Origin: Salinarimonas soli | GTDB taxonomy: Bacteria > Pseudomonadota > Alphaproteobacteria > Rhizobiales > Beijerinckiaceae | Assembly: GCF_008386575.1 (NCBI RefSeq) | Contig: NZ_VUOA01000017.1 | Location: 42,085-106,084 of the forward strand | Length of the DNA: 64,000 nucleotides | Reading direction: 5' to 3' | Part shown: positions 47,207-56,696 of the stretch, one piece after another | How positions within the stretch are numbered: the first letter of the stretch is position 1 | Layout of the letters: every line of letters starts with the position of its first letter | The notes under the pieces: model-generated | The model's database searches: none | What the model saw: only the letters and a program-made list of their open reading frames with translations | What the model was told of the DNA's origin: nothing | Translations under genes and position numbers: made by a program

Positions 47207-48010
47207 ATGCGGGAACGGGACGGGGACTTCGTGAGCGGCGGATCGATGCAACTCGCGCTTCGCGAATGGCGCGCCCTCTATCTGAGCCGCCGCGCGCTCG
47301 CCCTCATGGCGATCGCTGGGGGGATCGTCGGCCTCGCCGGGCCCTTCGGCACCTCGGAGGCTCTGCCGGTCGCCGGCCGCCTCGCCTACTGGACCGCGAT
47401 CGTCTTCCTCACCTTCGGGGTCGGCGCCGCGGCGGTGCTCGCCCTCCCGCGCCTGAACCCTCTCGCGCGCCTGCCGCGGGCCGCGGGGCAGATCCTCGCC
47501 GCGCTCGCCGCCGGGCCGGCGATCGCCGCGGTCGTCGCCCTCGTCAATCTCGCCGCCTTCCCCGAGACGCCCGAGGCGCTGCCGAACGTCCTGCGCCTGT
47601 CGCTCGATTGCGCGCTCATCGCCGCGGGGGTCACGGCCGCGATCGGCCTCGTGGCCCGAGGAGCGCCCGCACCCTCAGCCCCGGCGCCGGCTGGAGGACC
47701 GGCCATCATGCGCCGCCTGCTGATCGAGCGGCGCGGACGCCTCCTGCGCCTCTCGGTCCAGGACCATTATGTCGAGGTCCACACGGAGCGGGGCATGCAC
47801 CTCGTGCTGATGCGGCTTGCCGACGCCATCGACGAGACGGAGGGCGTGCCGGGCCTGCGGGTCCACCGCTCGCATTGGGTCGCGCTGGAGGCGATCGCCG
47901 GGGCTCGCCGCGAGGAGGGCCGCGTCGTCCTCGCCCTGCGTGACGGAACGATCATCCCCGTGAGCCGGGGCAACGTCCAGGCGCTCCGCGAGGTCGGCGT
48001 GCTGCGCTGA
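47207..48010 (+). CDS. LytTR-domain membrane-bound transcriptional regulator
   Basis: 267 residues starting at the ATG at 47207 behind GAGGGC. About four membrane helices (residues 30-155) are followed by a C-terminal LytTR DNA-binding domain: LIERRGRLLRLSVQDHYVEV and GVPGLRVHRSHWVAL near residues 170-230, ending with IIPVSRGNVQALREVG. There is no receiver domain, so the membrane part presumably senses the signal. It faces away from the DUF2306 gene and probably controls it, in line with usual LytTR behaviour; this is an inference from position. A GTG at 47231 is a possible later start. Confidence 0.85.
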   Translation: MRERDGDFVSGGSMQLALREWRALYLSRRALALMAIAGGIVGLAGPFGTSEALPVAGRLAYWTAIVFLTFGVGAAAVLALPRLNPLARLPRAAGQILAALAAGPAIAAVVALVNLAAFPETPEALPNVLRLSLDCALIAAGVTAAIGLVARGAPAPSAPAPAGGPAIMRRLLIERRGRLLRLSVQDHYVEVHTERGMHLVLMRLADAIDETEGVPGLRVHRSHWVALEAIAGARREEGRVVLALRDGTIIPVSRGNVQALREVGVLR

Positions 48011-48028
48011 GACGGGGCGGCGCGAGCC

Positions 48029-48059
48029 CTCTCCCCGCCCGTGAGGAGCGGGGAGGGGC
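48029..48059. terminator. Hairpin between LytTR gene and hemY
   Basis: CCCTCTCCCCGC and GCGGGGAGGGG form a long stem with one mismatch and a loop CCGTGAGGA. It lies between the convergent LytTR and hemY genes. It lacks a long T run, so its role as terminator is likely but not certain. Confidence 0.5.
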
Positions 48060-48068
48060 GCGTCTGCC

Positions 48069-49955
48069 TCACCCGAACAGCTTGAACCGCGAGGGCTTCT
48101 GCGCGCCGGGCTTCGGCCCCGGATCGTCGGGTGGGTGGGTGAAGGCGGCGGGGTCGGCCGCGCGGTCGTGGCCGTTGCCGCGCTTCTGCGCGCCCTTCAC
48201 GGGCAGCGGGGTCACCGACGCCTCGCGGGCCGGCGCGGGCTCGGCCGGGGTCTCGGTGGGAATGGGCTCCACCTTGAGGTCCGGGGGCGAGGTCACCGGG
48301 ATGGGCGGGCTCTCGGCCGGGGGCGAGAGATCGGGCTCGGGCGCCTTCGGGGCGGCGGGTTTCGCCTCGACGGGCCTGATCTCGGCCACCTTGGCCTCCG
48401 CGGGCCGGGGCTGCGGCGCGGGGGTCTCGGCAGGCTTCGTCCCGACCCGCGCCGTCTCGGCGACGGGCGCCGGCCGGGGCTCCACCACCCGGGTCTCGAC
48501 GGTCCGCGTCTCGACCACGGTGGCGGTCTCGCGCACGGGCGCCAGCTCCTGCGCGGCCCGCGGCGCCTCGACGATGCGGGCATGCGAGGGCGGAGCGAGG
48601 GCGACGGGATCGTCGGCCCGGTCGTCGATGTCGAGGAGCGTGTTGTCGATCGCCGTGGTGCCGGCGCCGGAGATGAGGTCCGGCGGCGTCCCCCAGGTGA
48701 AGGCGTCGAGGCGCCCGCTCACGGGCGAGATCGGGCTCCAGCGGTCCGAGACGAGGCCGTCGGCGATCCAGGCCGGACCCCGCGGCGCATGGGCCGCGCG
48801 GGCGAGCCATTCGCGGGCGCGCGCGCTCGTTCCGTGCTCGGCGCGCTCCAGCTCCGCCATGAGCAGGCAGGTGCGCACGTCGGGGCGGCTCTCGAGGTTG
48901 GGCTCGATGGTTTGGCGGGCGAGCCCGAAATCCCGGGCCTCCATGGCGGCGCGGGCCACCGCGAGGCGCGCCTCCGGGTGCCAGCTCGACAGGCGCGCCA
49001 GGTTCTGGGCGCGCTTGAGCCGGTCCAGCGCCGCGTCGCCGGGGCGCAGGTGCAGGTAGACATGGGCGAGGTCGGGATGGGGGCAGGCCTTCCACGCCGC
49101 CTCGACGATCCGCGATGCCTTGCGCAGGTCGCCCTTGTCGGCGAGGAGCCGGCCGGCGATGACGGCGGCGGGGACGAGGTCGGGCGCGAGGCGCGCCGCG
49201 TCCTGGGCGCTCGCGAGCGCCCCCGTGGTGTCGCGCTCGCCCCGGGCGAGGGCGTCCGCCGTGAGGAGCACCGCGCGCTGGCGCTTCGAGGTGGCCGAAT
49301 CGACGAGGCCGAGCGACGCGCGCCGCTCCACGGTGTCCAGCGCGCCCTTCCAGTCGCCCTCGGCGCACTGGCCCTCGAGCACCGCGTCGTTCGCCCAGCC
49401 GACGGCGGGGGCGAGGCGCGCGGCCTCCGTGGCATAGGTCCGGGCCGCCTCGCGGTTGCCCAGGCGCCGGGCCTCCACATAGAGGCCCCGCAGGCCGAGC
49501 ACGCGGGTGTCGTCCGTCTCCAGCATGGTGCGGAAGGCGTCCTCCGCGGCCGGGCGGTCGCCCGCGATCTGCGCGGCCTGCGCCTTGAGGAGCAGGGCCA
49601 GGGGCTCGCGGCCCAGAAGGCGGCTCGCCTCGGCGGCATGGCGGCGCGCGGCCGTGGCGTCGCCCGCCCCCACCGCGATCATGCCGCGCGAGAGCGCGCC
49701 GAGGCCCCGGCTGTGGCGCCGATGGGCCGACGCCCGCGAGAGCCGGGTCGGCAGCGCCATCACGAACCGGGCGAGCGCCCAGAGCAGGATGAGCGCCAGC
49801 GCCAGGCCCACCACGAGCACCGCCGCGATGGCGGCGGTGGTCTGGGCCTGGTAGCCGCCCCAGCTGACCGCGACCGTACCGGGCCGCTCGGCGATCCAGG
49901 TGGCGCCGAAGGCCGCCGCGAGGAGGAGGACGAGAAAGACGAGAACGCGCCACAT
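48069..49955 (-). CDS. hemY: HemY-like TPR membrane protein
   Basis: 628 residues starting at MWRVLVFLV. Two N-terminal membrane helices (about 3-20 and 41-60) lead to a TPR-rich region, residues 80-430, with repeated Ala/Leu helices (for example RASLGLVDSATSKRQRAVLL). This is the HemY_N plus TPR layout of heme-operon HemY; it is not the protoporphyrinogen oxidase of the same name. The last 180 residues are Pro/Glu/Ala-rich low complexity, longer than in gamma-proteobacterial HemY. It follows the mitofilin gene after 16 bases. Confidence 0.88.
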   Translation of the reverse strand: MWRVLVFLVLLLAAAFGATWIAERPGTVAVSWGGYQAQTTAAIAAVLVVGLALALILLWALARFVMALPTRLSRASAHRRHSRGLGALSRGMIAVGAGDATAARRHAAEASRLLGREPLALLLKAQAAQIAGDRPAAEDAFRTMLETDDTRVLGLRGLYVEARRLGNREAARTYATEAARLAPAVGWANDAVLEGQCAEGDWKGALDTVERRASLGLVDSATSKRQRAVLLTADALARGERDTTGALASAQDAARLAPDLVPAAVIAGRLLADKGDLRKASRIVEAAWKACPHPDLAHVYLHLRPGDAALDRLKRAQNLARLSSWHPEARLAVARAAMEARDFGLARQTIEPNLESRPDVRTCLLMAELERAEHGTSARAREWLARAAHAPRGPAWIADGLVSDRWSPISPVSGRLDAFTWGTPPDLISGAGTTAIDNTLLDIDDRADDPVALAPPSHARIVEAPRAAQELAPVRETATVVETRTVETRVVEPRPAPVAETARVGTKPAETPAPQPRPAEAKVAEIRPVEAKPAAPKAPEPDLSPPAESPPIPVTSPPDLKVEPIPTETPAEPAPAREASVTPLPVKGAQKRGNGHDRAADPAAFTHPPDDPGPKPGAQKPSRFKLFG

Positions 49956-49971
49956 GTGTCGGTGAGCTCCT

Positions 49972-51771
49972 CTAGCGCGCGGGGGCGTCGAGACCGGCGA
50001 GGGCGTCGCCGGCCATAGTACGGGCAGCCTCCTCGGCCGCGACGCGGGTTCTGAGACGTTGGCCGAAGTCCTGCGAGGCCTTCTTGGCGGCCTCCGGCAG
50101 GGCATCGTAGGCCTTGAGCGCTCCGCGCAGGTCGCCGCCGCGCAGGGCGGCCTCGACCCGGTCGAGGGCCGCCTTGACCTCGTCGGGCGCCGCCTCGCCC
50201 GTCGGGCGCACGGTCACTAGACGGTCGGCCAGGCGCAGGACGCCGCTCGTCCAGTCGTTCCCGCCGCCGCCGCCCGCATCTCGGGCGGCCGGCGGCGTGC
50301 GCGAGGCGATCGCGACGCGCTCGGCCACGGGCTTGAAGTCGGCGGCCAGCGCCGCCGCGGTGGGCGCGCCGGAGCCCGCGAAAGGGGCGACCGCGTCCAC
50401 CCGCTGGGCATCGGCGCCGGAGCGGCGCAGGATGTCGAGGGCCTGCGGGTAGGGGGCGCCGGTCCGGATGGCGTCGGCGACCCGCTCGGCCGCGGCGACG
50501 CGCTGCATCGCCTGGGCGGCGCGGGTGGCCCGCTCCGTGGCCTGCTGGACGGAGGCGCCGAGCGTGCGCTGCCCCTCGGCGAGCCGGCCTTCGAGGGCCT
50601 TGGCGGCCTCGTTGGCGGACTGAACCCCGCCCTCGAGCCCCGTGACGCGGGTCCCGAGCTCCTGAATCGCCTTCGCGTTGGCTTCGCTCGCCGGCGTCGA
50701 GGCGGGGGCCGGGCGGTCGATGGCCTGCTGGGCGAGCGCCCGGGCGGCGTCGATCCCGCCCTGGGCCGATTTCTGCGCGCCCTCCACCTGCGCGAGGCGC
50801 TGCTCCAGCGGCTCGAGGGGCGGGCGCTGCGCGACGCGCTGCTCCAGCTGCGCGAGGCGCGGGGTAAGATCCTCCTCGCCGCCGCGATAGGCGTCGTAGG
50901 CCACCATCAGCCCTGCCCCGATGAGGCCGCCCAGCACGGAAGCCGCCAGGAGCGAGCCGAAACCGGCGCCGCCCCGGGCTCCGGCGCCCTGCGAGGAGCC
51001 GGGATCGGCCGGGGTCGCGCGCGGCCCACCCGAGGCCTCCGGCGCCCGTGACACGCTCGACGGCACGGCGGACGGGGTGATCTTTGGCGCGGTCGCGGGG
51101 CCGCCCGGCTTGGCGCCTTCGTGCTTGGCATTGTCCGGCATCGGCCCGCTCGACGGCGCGGGCATGCCGGGCTTGCCGGTGTCGGAGATCTTGGCCGTGG
51201 TCGCGGAGGCCTCGCCCGGCTTCGGCGCGGGCACGATCGGGCTTGCGGGGGTCTTCGCAGTCTCGGTCTTCGCCGGCTCGCTCTTGGACGCCTCCGTCTT
51301 GTCGCCTCCCGTCACGGACGGGGAGGCGGCGGCGGATTTTGGGCTCACGGCGGCCGAGGGAGCGACGCTCTTCGCGGGCTCCGACGGGGGCGCTCCGGCG
51401 GGTTTCGACGCCTCGGCGCCGGCGGCCGGCGTGGGGGCCTTTGCCCCGGCGTCGGACGAGAGAGGCGATGCTGGCGCGGGCGTCGGAGCCGGCGTGCCGC
51501 CCGCAGGCGTGGACGGGCCCGGCGCGGGCTTGTCGGACCCGGCCGCCTTCAGCGCCTCGATCGCCGGGGTTGCGGCCTTCGGCGCAGGCGCGGGCGATCC
51601 GCCCGGGGCCGACGGCGTGGCGTTGGGCGTCGTCGCGGGGGAGGCAGCGGGCGCGGGCGTCCCGGCCCCCGGCGCGGCGGAGGTGGCCTCGACGGGCTTG
51701 CCGTCGACGATGCTCGCCCCGCGGCCTTGATCGCGGCGCTGGTCGGAGCGGTTTGGCGGCTTCTTGCTCAC
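49972..51771 (-). CDS. Mitofilin/Mic60-like inner membrane protein of the haem operon
   Basis: 599 residues from a GTG start. Residues 1-245 are a Pro/Ala/Gly/Lys-rich low-complexity region. A membrane helix near residues 265-285 (LLAASVLGGLIGAGLMVAYD) is followed by a long coiled-coil section with RLAQLEQRVAQRPPLEPLEQ and a C-terminal domain. This order matches alphaproteobacterial mitofilins (COG4223), relatives of mitochondrial Mic60, which shape membranes. The gene stands between hemD and hemY, the usual position in Alphaproteobacteria. Confidence 0.88.
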   Translation of the reverse strand: MSKKPPNRSDQRRDQGRGASIVDGKPVEATSAAPGAGTPAPAASPATTPNATPSAPGGSPAPAPKAATPAIEALKAAGSDKPAPGPSTPAGGTPAPTPAPASPLSSDAGAKAPTPAAGAEASKPAGAPPSEPAKSVAPSAAVSPKSAAASPSVTGGDKTEASKSEPAKTETAKTPASPIVPAPKPGEASATTAKISDTGKPGMPAPSSGPMPDNAKHEGAKPGGPATAPKITPSAVPSSVSRAPEASGGPRATPADPGSSQGAGARGGAGFGSLLAASVLGGLIGAGLMVAYDAYRGGEEDLTPRLAQLEQRVAQRPPLEPLEQRLAQVEGAQKSAQGGIDAARALAQQAIDRPAPASTPASEANAKAIQELGTRVTGLEGGVQSANEAAKALEGRLAEGQRTLGASVQQATERATRAAQAMQRVAAAERVADAIRTGAPYPQALDILRRSGADAQRVDAVAPFAGSGAPTAAALAADFKPVAERVAIASRTPPAARDAGGGGGNDWTSGVLRLADRLVTVRPTGEAAPDEVKAALDRVEAALRGGDLRGALKAYDALPEAAKKASQDFGQRLRTRVAAEEAARTMAGDALAGLDAPAR

Positions 51772-51861
51772 GTGATCCTTCCCAGGCAGGCAGCCTCGTG
51801 GCGGCCACGCTTCGAGTCACCTCTAGCATGGCGACAACGCATCAGGCGAGAACGGGCTCCC

Positions 51862-52557
51862 TTACGTCAATCCGTCGAGGAGGGCGAGGAGCGATTCCTC
51901 GTCCGGACGGGCCGCCGCCTGGGGGACGAGGCCGGCTTGCGCCAGCTCCGCCGCGATGTCGTCGGACAGGCACAGATGCCGGACGCGCCTGAGCCCCGCC
52001 AGCAAGCCCTCGGCCCCGGCGAGGCAGAGGAGCGTGGCGGCGGTGCGCCTGGAGAAGTGCAGAATAATGTCGAGCTTGTGGCCGACGAGGGCCTGCCGTG
52101 CCGTTTCCGGCAAGTTCGGTACGGTTGCGGCCTCGTAAGCCGCCCAGGCGAGCACGCGAAACCCGGCCCCAGCGAGAGAGGCGCCGGGCTCGGCCTTCCG
52201 CTCGCGCCCCGCGACATGGAGGAGCGTGCCCCCGGGCGGCGACGCCCCCACGACGAGGCGCGCCAGGGCCGCGGCATCGCCGCCGCCCACCCGCACGTCG
52301 GAAAAGCCCGCCTCGCGCAGATCGGCTCCCGTTCGCTCGCCCACCGCATAGACGGGAAGATCGAGGGGCAGCCCCGCCATGAACGGCACCGCCTGGGCGC
52401 TCGTGACGAGCAGCGCGTCCGCAGGCGTATCCGGCAGGGGCTCCCCCGTGGCGCGCACGATCAGGAGGGGCGCGAGGATCGCCTCGTGGCCGAGCGCCGC
52501 GAGGTGGCGCGCGGTGCGCCCGGCCCCCGGCATCGGCCGCGTGACGAGAACTCTCAT
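51862..52557 (-). CDS. hemD: Uroporphyrinogen-III synthase
   Basis: 231 residues. The N-terminal MRVLVTRPMPGAGRTA and ALLVTSAQAVPF are typical of HemD, with SRRTAATLL in the second lobe. The enzyme closes hydroxymethylbilane to uroporphyrinogen III. The start overlaps the end of hemC by four bases (ATGA). HemD sequences vary widely, so the position right after hemC is an important part of the evidence. Confidence 0.92.
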   Translation of the reverse strand: MRVLVTRPMPGAGRTARHLAALGHEAILAPLLIVRATGEPLPDTPADALLVTSAQAVPFMAGLPLDLPVYAVGERTGADLREAGFSDVRVGGGDAAALARLVVGASPPGGTLLHVAGRERKAEPGASLAGAGFRVLAWAAYEAATVPNLPETARQALVGHKLDIILHFSRRTAATLLCLAGAEGLLAGLRRVRHLCLSDDIAAELAQAGLVPQAAARPDEESLLALLDGLT

Positions 52558-53480
52558 GCGAGGAAGAAGCCCGGCGGAATGCGCCCGCGAACCTCGTGGC
52601 CGGCCTCCGTGCCGAGCCGGCCTGCCTCCGCCGCGCCCCCCGTCGCCGTCGTCTCGACGCTCTGCGAGCCGTCGGGGCGCAGCACCATGCCCCGAAACGC
52701 CACCTCGCTGCCCGACAGCCGGGCATGTCCCGCGATGGGGGTGCGGCAGGACCCGTCGAGGACGCGCAGGAAGGCGCGCTCGGCCGCGAGCGCGACCCCC
52801 GTCGCTTCGTCCGCGATGCGCGCCACCGCCGCACGGGCGCGCTCGTCGCCCGTGCGGGCGGTCACCGCGATGGCGCCCTGGCCCACGGCGGGCAGGAACT
52901 CCTCCGTATCGAGGATCGCCGTGACGTGGTGCTCGAAGCCGAGCCGCTTGAGCCCCGCGAGCGCGAGCAGCGTGGCGCCGTATTCCCCGCGCTCGATCTT
53001 GGCCAGCCGCGTGTTCACGTTGCCCCGCATGAGCGCCACGTCGAGGTCCGGGCGCAGCCGCCGGATCATCGCCTGGCGCCGGAGCGACGCGGATCCGACC
53101 CGGGCGCCGTGCGGCAGGTCCTGGATGCGCCCGCAGAGCGGGCTGATGAAGGCGTCGCGCACGTCCTCGCGGGGGAGATAGCCCGCGATGCACAGGCCGT
53201 CCGGCAGGTCGTTGGGCAGGTCCTTCGCCGAGTGGACCGCGATGTCCACCGCGCCCTCCAGCTGCGCGACGTCGATCTCCTTCGTGAACAGCCCCTTGCC
53301 GCCCGCCTCCGAGAGCGGCCGGTCCTGGATCGCATCCCCCATCACCTTGATGATCCGGATCGGCAGGGCGTCCGCCTCGACCCCGAGCGCCTGCATCAGG
53401 CGGCGTTGCGTCTCGTGGGCCTGGGCCAGCGCCAGGGGGCTCCCGCGCGTGCCGATCACGAGGGTCGAGCGATCCGTCAT
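52554..53480 (-). CDS. hemC: Hydroxymethylbilane synthase
   Basis: 308 residues. IGTRGSPLALAQAHE at the start, KDLPNDLPDG and VGSASLRRQA in the middle, and Cys245 in LDGSCRTPI, which holds the dipyrromethane cofactor. The enzyme joins four porphobilinogen units for haem synthesis. First gene of hemC-hemD-mitofilin-hemY. tsaD diverges from it across about 108 bases. Confidence 0.96.
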   Translation of the reverse strand: MTDRSTLVIGTRGSPLALAQAHETQRRLMQALGVEADALPIRIIKVMGDAIQDRPLSEAGGKGLFTKEIDVAQLEGAVDIAVHSAKDLPNDLPDGLCIAGYLPREDVRDAFISPLCGRIQDLPHGARVGSASLRRQAMIRRLRPDLDVALMRGNVNTRLAKIERGEYGATLLALAGLKRLGFEHHVTAILDTEEFLPAVGQGAIAVTARTGDERARAAVARIADEATGVALAAERAFLRVLDGSCRTPIAGHARLSGSEVAFRGMVLRPDGSQSVETTATGGAAEAGRLGTEAGHEVRGRIPPGFFLA

Positions 53481-53588
53481 GGGTTGAAGGCCTTGTCCTC
53501 GCCGCCGCGCGGCGTTGCGTTCCGTCGAGCCCGGACTATAGGGTGAGCGGACGCCCCCCGTGAAGCCTACCCGATCGGATCCCTTAGC

Positions 53589-54632
53589 ATGCGCGTTCTC
53601 GGCCTGGAGACCACCTGCGACGAGACCGCCGCCGCGGTGGTGTCGCTGTCCGACGACGGCCGGGGCCATATCCGCTCCGACGAGATCCTGAGCCAGATCG
53701 CCGAGCACGCGGCCTATGGCGGCGTGGTGCCCGAGATCGCGGCCCGCGCCCATGTGGAGGTGATCGACCGCCTGGTCGAGCGCGCCATGGACAATGCGGG
53801 CTTGGCCTTGAGCGAGCTCGACGGCATCGCGGCGGCCGCCGGGCCCGGCCTCATCGGCGGCGTCATCGTCGGCCTCACCACGGCGAAGGCGCTCGCCCTC
53901 GTGACGGGCAAGCCGCTCATCGCGGTCAACCACCTGGAGGCGCATGCCCTCACGGCGCGGCTCACCGACGGCATCGCCTTCCCCTATCTCCTCCTGCTGG
54001 CGTCCGGCGGCCATACCCAGCTCGTGGCCGTGCGCGGCGTGGGCGACTACGTGCGGCTCGGCGCCACGATCGACGACGCCATCGGCGAGGCCTTCGACAA
54101 GGTGGCGAAGCTCCTCGGGCTCCCCTATCCGGGCGGCCCCGAGGTCGAGCGCGAGGCGCTGAAAGGCGACCCCGAGCGCTTCGCCCTGCCCAGGCCGCTG
54201 CTCGGGCGCCCCGCCCCCGACTTCTCCCTGTCCGGCCTCAAGACGGCGCTGCGCATCGAGGCCGAGCGCATCGCGCCGCTGAGCGAGCGGGACGTGTCGG
54301 ACCTGTGCGCGGGCTTCCAGGCCGCCGTGGTCGACACGGTGGTGGACCGCACCCGCGTGGCGCTGCGGGCCTTTCGCGAGACGGCCGGGCACCCGACGGC
54401 GCTCGTGGCGGCAGGCGGCGTCGCGGCGAACCAGACCCTGCGGCGCGCCCTGGAGCGGCTTGCCCGGGAATCGGGCCTGCGCCTCGTGGCGCCGCCCTTG
54501 CGGCTGTGCGGCGACAACGGCGCCATGATCGCCTGGGCCGGCATCGAGCGCCTGCGGCTCGGCCTCGTCGACGACCTCTCGGCCCCGGCCCGCGCCCGCT
54601 GGCCCCTGGAAGAGACCGGCCCGCGCCCATGA
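53589..54632 (+). CDS. tsaD: tRNA threonylcarbamoyladenosine transferase TsaD
   Basis: 347 residues. The ASKHA-type ATPase opens with [15 protein letters not shown]. The metal-binding His pair HLEAH is at His115 and His119. [10 protein letters not shown] and [10 protein letters not shown] follow. The enzyme completes t6A37 on tRNAs reading ANN codons and works with TsaB, TsaC and TsaE; TsaE is encoded in this window as a fusion. gpsA follows after ten bases. Confidence 0.96.
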   Translation: MRVLGLETTCDETAAAVVSLSDDGRGHIRSDEILSQIAEHAAYGGVVPEIAARAHVEVIDRLVERAMDNAGLALSELDGIAAAAGPGLIGGVIVGLTTAKALALVTGKPLIAVNHLEAHALTARLTDGIAFPYLLLLASGGHTQLVAVRGVGDYVRLGATIDDAIGEAFDKVAKLLGLPYPGGPEVEREALKGDPERFALPRPLLGRPAPDFSLSGLKTALRIEAERIAPLSERDVSDLCAGFQAAVVDTVVDRTRVALRAFRETAGHPTALVAAGGVAANQTLRRALERLARESGLRLVAPPLRLCGDNGAMIAWAGIERLRLGLVDDLSAPARARWPLEETGPRP

Positions 54633-54642
54633 GGGAGGGGCC

Positions 54643-55629
54643 ATGAGCGCGCCGGCCCGCATCGGGGTGGTGGGGGGCGGCGCCTGGGGCACGGCGCTCG
54701 CCAACGCGGCGGCGCTCGCCGGGCGCGACGTGATCCTCTGGTTGCGCGACACGGAAGCCGCCGCCCGCATGGCGGCGACCCGCGAGAACGCCGCCTATCT
54801 GCCTGGCGTGCCGCTCCACCCCCGCGTCTCGCCCACCGCCACCTTGGGCGATCTCGCCGCCGCCGACGCGCTCCTCCTCGTGACGCCGGCCCAGACCACC
54901 CGCGCCATGGCGGCGGCGCTCGCGCCCGTCTCCCCCGTCACCCCCCTCGTGATCTGCGCCAAGGGCGTCGAGCGGGAGACGGGCGCCTTCCTGTCGGACG
55001 CCGTCGCCGAGGCGCGCCCGGGGGCGCCGGTCGCGATCCTCTCGGGCCCGAGCTTCGCCCACGACGTCGCCCGCGGCCTGCCCACCGCCGTGACGCTGGC
55101 CGCCGCCGACGGAGGGCTCGCCCGGGATCTCGCGGCCGCCCTGTCGGGCCCGGCGCTGCGGGTCTATCACGGCACGGATCCGCGCGGGGTCGAGATCGGG
55201 GGCGCGGCGAAGAACGTGCTCGCCATCGCCTGCGGGGCGGTGATCGGGCGGGGCCTGGGCGAGAGCGCCAAGGCGGCCCTCATGGCACGGGGCTTCGCCG
55301 AGCTCTTGCGCTTCGCCGCCGCCCACGGCGCGCGGCCCGAGACCATCATGGGCCTGTCGGGCCTCGGCGACGTGGTGCTCACCTGCGGCTCGGCGCAATC
55401 GCGCAACTTCGCTTTCGGCGAGCGCTTGGGCGCCGGCGCATCCGTCGCGGCGGCGTCCGGCGGCAAGCTCGTGGAGGGCGCCGCGACGGCGGGCGCCCTG
55501 GTGGGACTTGCACGCCGCGCCGGCCTCGACATGCCCGTGGCTGAGGCCGTGCAGGCGGTGCTCTCGGGCGAGATCGATCTGGAAGGGGCGACGGGGCGCC
55601 TCATGAACCGGCCGCTCAGGGCCGAGTAG
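54643..55629 (+). CDS. gpsA: NAD(P)H-dependent glycerol-3-phosphate dehydrogenase
   Basis: 328 residues. The NADP loop GGGAWGTALAN is at residues 11-21. SGPSFAHDVARGLPTAVTLA and GGAAKNVLAIACG carry the substrate lysine region, and GLSGLGDVVLTC is characteristic. It makes sn-glycerol-3-phosphate for phospholipids. The tsaD-gpsA pair is a frequent arrangement, and GAGGGG before the ATG supports the start. Confidence 0.96.
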   Translation: MSAPARIGVVGGGAWGTALANAAALAGRDVILWLRDTEAAARMAATRENAAYLPGVPLHPRVSPTATLGDLAAADALLLVTPAQTTRAMAAALAPVSPVTPLVICAKGVERETGAFLSDAVAEARPGAPVAILSGPSFAHDVARGLPTAVTLAAADGGLARDLAAALSGPALRVYHGTDPRGVEIGGAAKNVLAIACGAVIGRGLGESAKAALMARGFAELLRFAAAHGARPETIMGLSGLGDVVLTCGSAQSRNFAFGERLGAGASVAAASGGKLVEGAATAGALVGLARRAGLDMPVAEAVQAVLSGEIDLEGATGRLMNRPLRAE

Positions 55630-55691
55630 GTGCGTCCTTACGCGTCCTTAAGGGTGTGCCGCGAAGATCCCGGCGAGATGGGGGAGGCTTC

Positions 55692-55940
55692 ATGACCCGG
55701 CGCCGGTTGCCACGCGCGTTCTACGTGACCTTGCTATCCGGGATGGCGCTGCACCTCTTCGCGCTCGTCCTCCGGAAGGATATGCCCCTGCGCGGCGCCC
55801 TCGCGACGGTCGGCTTGACGTTACTGGCGGCGAGCGTCGTGCTTCTCTGGAGGGCCGGGCGGGCGCGTGCCGACCGGCGTGCGGGGATCAGGGAACGCTG
55901 GATCCGGAGGCGACGGGGCCGGTATCTGAAAGCGGAGTGA
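55692..55940 (+). CDS. Small two-helix membrane protein
   Basis: 82 residues starting behind a strong GGGGGAGG site. Two hydrophobic helices (FYVTLLSGMALHLFALVL and ALATVGLTLLAASVVLLW) are separated by a short basic loop, and the tail is very rich in arginine. No family recognised. It lies between gpsA and another short gene. Confidence 0.6.
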   Translation: MTRRRLPRAFYVTLLSGMALHLFALVLRKDMPLRGALATVGLTLLAASVVLLWRAGRARADRRAGIRERWIRRRRGRYLKAE

Positions 55941-55944
55941 CGCG

Positions 55945-56265
55945 ATGGCCGACGACTTCCTCAAGCGCATCGTGCGCGGCGTCCAGGCCGCGACGCAGGT
56001 GGTGGGCTCCGAGGTGGTCGCGACAAGCGACCACGTCTTCGACGGCGAGGGCCGGAGGCTGCCCGTCGTCGGTTTCCGGCGCAAGCGCGGCGAGGAGGGG
56101 CTGTTCTTCGAGCTCGCCATCGAGGGGCCGGGCGGGCTGTTTCCGGTGCGCATGACCTCTCTTGAATTCGACGCCTGGCTCGACTCGCTTCAGCGCCTGC
56201 GCGACGCGACCGCCCCCGTGACGGGCGCGGGGCCCGCCCTATCTCGCCCCCAGGGGCAGGAGTGA
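55945..56265 (+). CDS. Hypothetical protein
   Basis: 106 residues starting four bases after the previous stop. The middle, VGFRRKRGEEGLFFELAIEG, then LFPVRMTSLEFDAWLDSLQR, looks like a compact alpha/beta fold. No signal peptide or membrane segment. No function can be given. Its stop overlaps the possible upstream GTG start of the EVE gene. Confidence 0.6.
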   Translation: MADDFLKRIVRGVQAATQVVGSEVVATSDHVFDGEGRRLPVVGFRRKRGEEGLFFELAIEGPGGLFPVRMTSLEFDAWLDSLQRLRDATAPVTGAGPALSRPQGQE

Positions 56266-56273
56266 GCACGACG

Positions 56274-56696
56274 ATGGCCTATTGGCTCTACAAGTCCGAA
56301 CCGTTCAAGTGGTCCTGGGACCAGCAGGTCGCGGCAGGCGCTCAAGGAACGTTCTGGGACGGGGTGCGCAACCATTCGGCCAAGCTGAACCTGCTCGCCA
56401 TGCGCGTGGGCGACCGGGGCTTCTTCTACCATTCCAACGAGGGCAAGGCGGTGGTGGGCATCGTGGAGGTGATCCGCGAGGCCTATCCCGACCCCTCCGC
56501 CGAACCCGGCGAGCCCTGGGTCGTGGTCGACGTCCGCGCCGGGGAAGCCCTGCCCCGCCCCGTGACGCTCGCCGACGTCAAGGCCGAGCCGCGCCTCGCC
56601 GAGATGGCGCTCTTGAAATATTCGCGCCTGTCCGTGCAGCCGGTGACGGAGGCGGAGTGGGGGATCGTGTGCCGGATGGGCGGTCTGGGGGGCTAG
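56274..56696 (+). CDS. EVE-domain protein
   Basis: 140 residues with the EVE (PUA-like) fold: YWLYKSEPFKWSWDQQ at the start, FWDGVRNHSAKLNL near residue 28, GDRGFFYHSNEGKAVVGIVE near residue 48 and LKYSRLSVQPVTEAEW at the end. EVE domains bind modified bases in RNA or DNA, such as 5-methylcytosine derivatives. A GTG at 56262 could extend it by four residues. It converges with a Uma2 gene and overlaps it by four bases. Confidence 0.9.
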   Translation: MAYWLYKSEPFKWSWDQQVAAGAQGTFWDGVRNHSAKLNLLAMRVGDRGFFYHSNEGKAVVGIVEVIREAYPDPSAEPGEPWVVVDVRAGEALPRPVTLADVKAEPRLAEMALLKYSRLSVQPVTEAEWGIVCRMGGLGG

